This document shows positions 40,760 through 43,963 of a stretch of 43,963 nucleotides of DNA, in pieces (the first letter of the stretch is position 1; each line of letters begins with the position of its first letter). Made by a program: the position numbers and the translations under genes. The notes beneath the pieces are model-generated. The model was not told the DNA's origin. It made no database searches and saw nothing but the letters and a program-made list of their open reading frames with translations. The stretch is from JBBUX01 sp037445775 (lineage in GTDB: Bacteria; Actinomycetota; Coriobacteriia; Anaerosomatales; PHET01). The DNA lies in contig JBBIJX010000010.1 in the NCBI GenBank assembly GCA_037445775.1, positions 1 to 43,963 of the forward strand. The letters are read 5' to 3'.

Positions 40760-41128
40760 ATGAAGATGTTCCGCAAGGAAGAGGGCTTCACCCTCGTCGA
40801 GCTCATGGTCGTCGTGCTTATTATCGGTATCCTCGTCGCTATCGCCATCCCGGTCTTCATGAACGCCTCGGCAAATGCGCGCGAGCGCACGTGCCATGCC
40901 AACCAGCGCACCATCGACGGAGCGGTGCAGCAGTACCTCGCCTCCAACACGAATCTGACTGCGGCCGACGTCGATGACGTCACGGCGCTTCTTCCGGCCG
41001 GAAATAATCCAGGTTACATCAAGGAGAATCCGGCCTGTCCGGCCGGCGGCGCCAACTACATCGTCACCGATGGTGTCACCCAAGGATGCCCCTCAGCTAC
41101 TGAGGACCACGGGAGCTACACCGACTAG
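40760..41128 (+). CDS. type IV pilin (major prepilin)
   Basis: 122 residues with a textbook type III signal: short basic leader KMFRKEEG cleaved after G9, F10 at +1 and E14 at +5 (GFTLVELMVVVLIIGILVAI). A hydrophobic helix of about 20 residues and the N-terminal helix FMNASANARERTCHANQ follow. The C-terminal globular part is short and contains three cysteines (NPACPAGG and QGCPSA among them). Start ATG 40760 has AAAGGAGG 9 nt upstream. The in-frame GTG at 40709 would put 17 odd residues before the leader. Its own promoter and terminator make it a separate, strongly expressed unit. Confidence 0.92.
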   Translation: MKMFRKEEGFTLVELMVVVLIIGILVAIAIPVFMNASANARERTCHANQRTIDGAVQQYLASNTNLTAADVDDVTALLPAGNNPGYIKENPACPAGGANYIVTDGVTQGCPSATEDHGSYTD

Positions 41129-41141
41129 CACAAGGGAACAC

Positions 41142-41159
41142 GGCGAAGCTCGCTTCGCC
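41142..41159 (+). repeat. small hairpin after the pilin gene
   Basis: GGCGAAGC and GCTTCGCC (41142-41149 with 41152-41159) can pair with a tight loop, 14 nt after the pilin stop and before the main terminator hairpin. Confidence 0.4.
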
Positions 41160-41176
41160 AGTCGAGACTCGATCGA

Positions 41177-41209
41177 CGAGGGCCGGTGGCGGATCGCCAC
41201 CGGCCCTCG
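41177..41209 (+). terminator. strong hairpin terminator after the pilin gene
   Basis: A perfect 15-bp stem (41177-41191 with 41195-41209, loop GAT), nearly all G/C. No T-tract follows. It separates the pilin unit from pilD, which has its own -10 box at 41239. Confidence 0.7.
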
Positions 41210-41238
41210 CGCATTGCTCGCGCATCCACTCACTCAGC

Positions 41239-41244
41239 TACAAT
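41239..41244 (+). promoter_or_regulatory. -10 box TACAAT of pilD
   Basis: AGCTACAAT lies 31 nt before the pilD GTG and downstream of the pilin terminator. This is a housekeeping-type box, unlike the sigma-28-type sites at the two prepilin units. Confidence 0.4.
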
Positions 41245-41275
41245 CACCGTCGAGGCGGCTGCCTCCTGACGCAAG

Positions 41276-42109
41276 GTGACGGGAGCGGGTGTGGACTGCA
41301 CGATTCCCTCATGGTCCGGCGGGGTCTCCGTGTTGCTCATGGGACTTGTCTTTGGGAGCTTCGCCAACGTCGTGATATGGCGCTTCCCGCGCGGCGAGTC
41401 GCTGTCGCACCCCGGATCACACTGCCCGGCGTGCGGTGCCCCGGTGCGCTGGTACGACAACATCCCGGTCCTCTCGTGGTTCGTGCTCCGCGGGCGCTGC
41501 CGCGACTGCGGGTCAGCGATCCCGGTACGTTACCCGCTGGTGGAACTCGCATCAGGCGCGCTGTGGCTGCTCGCGTGGGCGCTGTTCGGCGCGTCGTGGC
41601 GTACGCTCTTCGCCATCGCGTTCTTCTACCTGCTGCTTATACTGGCCGCGATCGACCTCGACACCTTCCGGCTCCCGAACCGGTTGGTCGCGCTTCTTGC
41701 CGTCCTCGGCGGCGCGGGCGTGCTTCTCTCGAAGGCCACAGGGCTCGAACTCGTACCTCTCATCGGAAGGGGTGACCCGCTGCTGATGGCGCTTGGGGGC
41801 GCCGTCGCGTCCGCCGGGCTCGCACTCGGCATCGCACTGGCGTACGCGGGGGTGCGCAAGCGCGAGGGTTTCGGCATGGGAGACGTGAAGCTTCTTGCGG
41901 CTATCGGGGTGTTTCTGGGTCTGTACGGCGTCATGGTGTTGTTCATCGCGAGTGTGCTTGGCGCGGTCGTCGGTGTCGTGCACGGCGTGCGGTGCGAGCG
42001 CGGACTCCTTGCGAAGCTGCCGTTCGGCCCGTACCTTGCTCTGGGGGCGGTCATCGTCACCGCGGCGGGTCCGGCACTCTGGTCGTGGTACGCCGGCCTC
42101 ATGGGCTGA
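41276..42109 (+). CDS. pilD: prepilin peptidase PilD
   Basis: 277 residues, type A24 aspartic peptidase that removes prepilin leaders and N-methylates the new end. The cytoplasmic zinc loop has C50, C53, C75 and C78 (HCPACG, CRDCG), as in bifunctional PilD. Active-site aspartates lie in AAIDLDTFRLPN (about D127) and GFGMGDVKLL (D203). About eight membrane helices are seen. Start is GTG 41276, or GTG 41291 with gggag upstream; the extra five residues carry no motif. It serves the pilin before it and the two prepilins after it. Confidence 0.93.
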   Translation: MTGAGVDCTIPSWSGGVSVLLMGLVFGSFANVVIWRFPRGESLSHPGSHCPACGAPVRWYDNIPVLSWFVLRGRCRDCGSAIPVRYPLVELASGALWLLAWALFGASWRTLFAIAFFYLLLILAAIDLDTFRLPNRLVALLAVLGGAGVLLSKATGLELVPLIGRGDPLLMALGGAVASAGLALGIALAYAGVRKREGFGMGDVKLLAAIGVFLGLYGVMVLFIASVLGAVVGVVHGVRCERGLLAKLPFGPYLALGAVIVTAAGPALWSWYAGLMG

Positions 42110-42138
42110 TGCAGGTGATCTTCGTCACAGGACAGTCC

Positions 42139-42165
42139 TCAAGCGTGCAGCCGGGTTGCCGATAA
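42139..42165 (+). promoter_or_regulatory. sigma-28-type promoter of the minor-prepilin operon
   Basis: TCAAGCGT (42139-42146), an 11-nt spacer, GCCGATAA (42158-42165). The -10 element is identical to the FliA/SigD consensus and the spacing is exact. It lies between pilD and the following ATG, predicting a leader of about 43 nt. Confidence 0.7.
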
Positions 42166-42214
42166 CGAGAACGAGGGTTCATGTGCGCGGACCCGTTGCC
42201 CGGGCGAAGGCGGG

Positions 42215-43828
42215 ATGATGGGGCACCAGAGACGCCACCATAGTGAGGACGGCTTCACCGTAGTTGAGGTCGTGATCGCGGCCGCGATCATGTTCTTCGT
42301 GCTGACCGCGATCATCGGGCTCATGGGCGCGTCATCGTCTCTGACCGTCATGGCCAAGCAGCGGGCCGTCATGACCAACTCCGTCGCTGCCTATCTGGAG
42401 AATCTGCGGGTTCTGCCCTGGGACGAGGTCGTCCAGCCGAGCGGTCCCGTCAGGATGACGATTAACGGTGTGGACATCGTCATCAACGTCAGCGTCGAGA
42501 CGCGTACCGAAGAGGGCCAGGAGATTATCAAGGTCATCCGTGTGGCCGCGGTGAGCACCGTCGACGGCAAGTCTCAGATGTATGAGACGAGCGTCGCGCT
42601 CCTCAAGAACCCGAACTTCAACCGCACGCTTCGCACGGACCCGGACGCGCCCGTCGTCTACTTCATGCCTGAAGCGCCTGAGGACGACGCGGTGATATGG
42701 GGTAACCAGTCCGCGAGCGGCCCGCTCATGTTCCGCACGAAAGCATTCAGCCCCGTCGACAAGATCGCCAAGGTGCAATACGACATCACCGGGCGCACCG
42801 CACCGGATTCATTCGCCGTCTTCACGGTCAGCCCCGGCATGCAGACCTACTACTCGGCTCCCTCGATCGACACGCTCTCTGAGGGCATCGGAGACGGCTT
42901 TCAGACGGTGTCGGTGGCAGCCACAGACGAGCACGAGCGCACAGGAACGATGAAGCGCCGCTACATCATCGACAACGTAGCGCCTCAAAGCCCCGGCCCC
43001 TCGACGATCACGAGCATCACGTCCGCGTTGCTCAACCTTCAGTGGAACGCGGCCGTTGACGGCGGAACGGTGGGCTCGCCGAACTACGCGAGTCACTACG
43101 CGATCCAGATGAGCGTCGAGCCGTCGCAGACGCAACCCCTAACGGCGAACGACCGAGTGGTCCTGAACGACCCTAACTGGCTCGCCGACAACAACGTCGC
43201 GCTCGCGGTCGCGGGTCCCGGCATCGTCGCGACAGACGTCGTCGTGGCAGATGAAGCCCTTCCGGTCACGCAGCGGGCCGTGCCGCCGTTCAGCCGTTTC
43301 ACCGTACGCATCATGTCGCGCAGCCCGCGCGGGCTCACGAACAACGCGTGGGTCCCCTCCGTGCAACCCGGCTACACACGCCCTGAGCTCTTCTGCGAGC
43401 CCGCGCCCTCGCTCTACAGCAGCGTGTGTACCGTGACGACAACGTCGAACACGGCCACCTACCGCGTGAGGCTCCTAGTCAGTCAACCGGGCTTCCGGTG
43501 GACCGGTACTCGAACGTGGCAGATTGAGTTCCAGTCGCAAACGCCCACGCCCACGCCGCAGGGCTGGCAGGTGTTTGCGGGTGGTACATCAGGCGTCTCG
43601 ATCACGTCGCAAGAAGTCGACCCATACGCCATGGTTCTCGAAGCCGTGAGACCGTTCTCGAAACCGTCGGAGTTCAGCGATGGGCGACGTGTCTACTTCC
43701 GCGTTCGCGTCGACGGCTACAGGGCGCAACGTGACGGCGCGATCGTTCCGGTGCTGAGGACGAATGCAGCCGGGCCCTCTGGCGCTCCGGGCGTGAGAAC
43801 CCCGCTAGCCCGCGTCTGGGACTTCTGA
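42215..43828 (+). CDS. large minor prepilin / pseudopilin-like protein
   Basis: 537 residues, far larger than a usual minor pilin. The leader MMGHQRRHHSEDG ends at G13, with F14 at +1 and E18 at +5 (GFTVVEVVIAAAIMFFVLTA). The PilD-processed helix is followed by a first domain with a PilV/type-V-pseudopilin look (AYLENLRVLPWDEVV). A long beta-rich region then has a fibronectin-III-like stretch (APQSPGPSTITSITSALLNL, then QWNAAVDGG). The C-terminal 130 residues are also beta-rich. Such add-on domains in minor pilins often sit at the pilus tip and bind surfaces. gaagg lies at 42206-42210. The third prepilin follows 2 nt later. Confidence 0.85.
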   Translation: MMGHQRRHHSEDGFTVVEVVIAAAIMFFVLTAIIGLMGASSSLTVMAKQRAVMTNSVAAYLENLRVLPWDEVVQPSGPVRMTINGVDIVINVSVETRTEEGQEIIKVIRVAAVSTVDGKSQMYETSVALLKNPNFNRTLRTDPDAPVVYFMPEAPEDDAVIWGNQSASGPLMFRTKAFSPVDKIAKVQYDITGRTAPDSFAVFTVSPGMQTYYSAPSIDTLSEGIGDGFQTVSVAATDEHERTGTMKRRYIIDNVAPQSPGPSTITSITSALLNLQWNAAVDGGTVGSPNYASHYAIQMSVEPSQTQPLTANDRVVLNDPNWLADNNVALAVAGPGIVATDVVVADEALPVTQRAVPPFSRFTVRIMSRSPRGLTNNAWVPSVQPGYTRPELFCEPAPSLYSSVCTVTTTSNTATYRVRLLVSQPGFRWTGTRTWQIEFQSQTPTPTPQGWQVFAGGTSGVSITSQEVDPYAMVLEAVRPFSKPSEFSDGRRVYFRVRVDGYRAQRDGAIVPVLRTNAAGPSGAPGVRTPLARVWDF

Positions 43829-43830
43829 CG

Positions 43831-43963
43831 ATGCGGCTCGCAGACGACAGCGGCCTGAGCCTCACCGAGCTCATCGTCGTCACGGCGTTGATGGGGCTCG
43901 TGCTCGGGACCGTCTACATGGCGCAGGCGTTCGCCTACCGTGCCCGGGAGGTCTCTGCTGCGC
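43831..43963 (+). CDS. prepilin-like protein, truncated by the window edge
   Basis: Begins 2 nt after the large prepilin stop. The first 44 residues show a type III signal: short leader with G8, L9 at +1, E13 at +5 (GLSLTELIVVTALMGLVLGT), then a helix rich in Ala/Tyr/Arg. It is probably a PilW/PilX-like minor prepilin of the same operon. The rest lies outside the window. Confidence 0.8.
   Translation, partial: MRLADDSGLSLTELIVVTALMGLVLGTVYMAQAFAYRAREVSAA

Noticed and set aside
40760..41128. Conductive (e-pilin) nature of the pilin
   Set aside because: At 122 residues with few, widely spaced aromatic residues it does not show the short aromatic-dense pattern claimed for e-pilins.
42147..42165. 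Possible 3' half of a c-di-GMP-I (GEMM) riboswitch (GCAGCCGGGTTGCCGA)
   Set aside because: The partner half with GACGCAAAGCC and a GNRA hairpin is missing, and the string is better explained as spacer plus -10 of a sigma-28-type promoter with exact spacing.
1..43963. tRNA genes, CRISPR arrays, insertion sequences, attachment sites
   Set aside because: No cloverleaf with TTCGANNC arm in intergenic DNA, no regularly spaced repeats, no transposase or integrase frame was seen. Intergenic gaps are all under 300 nt.

Overview
The window is a dense, GC-rich chromosomal segment of about 42 genes. It has Shine-Dalgarno sites of the GGAGG type, many ATGA-type overlaps and TAnnnT -10 boxes. Gene content and order point to an actinobacterium of the Coriobacteriia type, possibly the environmental OPB41/Anaerosomatales side. 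The housekeeping order is clostridia/bacillus-like (queA-tgt-yajC-secD-secF-recJ-relA-hisS-aspS, then AI-2E-alaS-ruvX-mltG, then yqeG-aroE), yet base composition is actinobacterial. Type IV pili and oxygen-independent queuosine synthesis (QueH) are also present. The taxon is inference; no 16S gene is present.

Layout. (1) 1-8230: a possible tail of an upstream gene, a GDT1/UPF0016 cation exporter, then the queuosine and Sec block queH, queA, tgt, yajC, secD, secF. A divergently oriented ECF sigma/anti-sigma pair is lodged between queA and tgt. (2) 8236-15602: a very large fusion protein (RecJ exonuclease + HIRAN domain + RecQ-like helicase), a bifunctional Rel (p)ppGpp enzyme and a B12-binding radical SAM protein. 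(3) 15620-16885, minus strand: a membrane diguanylate cyclase with a haem-c sensor domain. (4) 17007-21691: MBL hydrolase, hisS, aspS, a probable 6S RNA directly after aspS (its position in Bacillus is also just beyond aspS), and a thioredoxin-like lipoprotein. (5) 21850-28803: a tightly overlapped operon of a DUF948-like membrane protein, an RsbW-like anti-sigma factor with a damaged N box, a SigB/SigF-type sigma factor, an AI-2E-family transporter, alaS, ruvX and mltG. (6) 28848-32616: an ABC-2 transporter pair with a membrane-anchored repeat protein, a YqeG-type HAD phosphatase and aroE. (7) 32613 to the end: a type IV pilus locus with two PilB-type ATPases, PilC, a major pilin, PilD and two further prepilins (the last cut by the window edge). 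Inside it sits a Roadblock / DUF4388 / small GTPase module reminiscent of MglB/MglA or actinobacterial conservons.

How the parts may work together. Three regulatory layers are visible. The pilin gene and the minor-prepilin operon are each preceded by a sequence matching the sigma-28 (FliA/SigD/WhiG) promoter consensus, so pilus assembly may be driven by a flagellar-type sigma factor encoded elsewhere. The haem diguanylate cyclase could feed c-di-GMP to the MshEN-type N-terminal domains of the PilB ATPases. The Roadblock/GTPase module could set where or when the pilus motors work. Several housekeeping genes (queH, tgt, recJ) have a -10 box 6-7 nt before the start codon and are probably leaderless. 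The least ordinary items are the RecJ-HIRAN-RecQ fusion, the two sigma-28-like pilus promoters, the 6S-like RNA, the Roadblock/DUF4388/GTPase module and the degenerate RsbW homologue.
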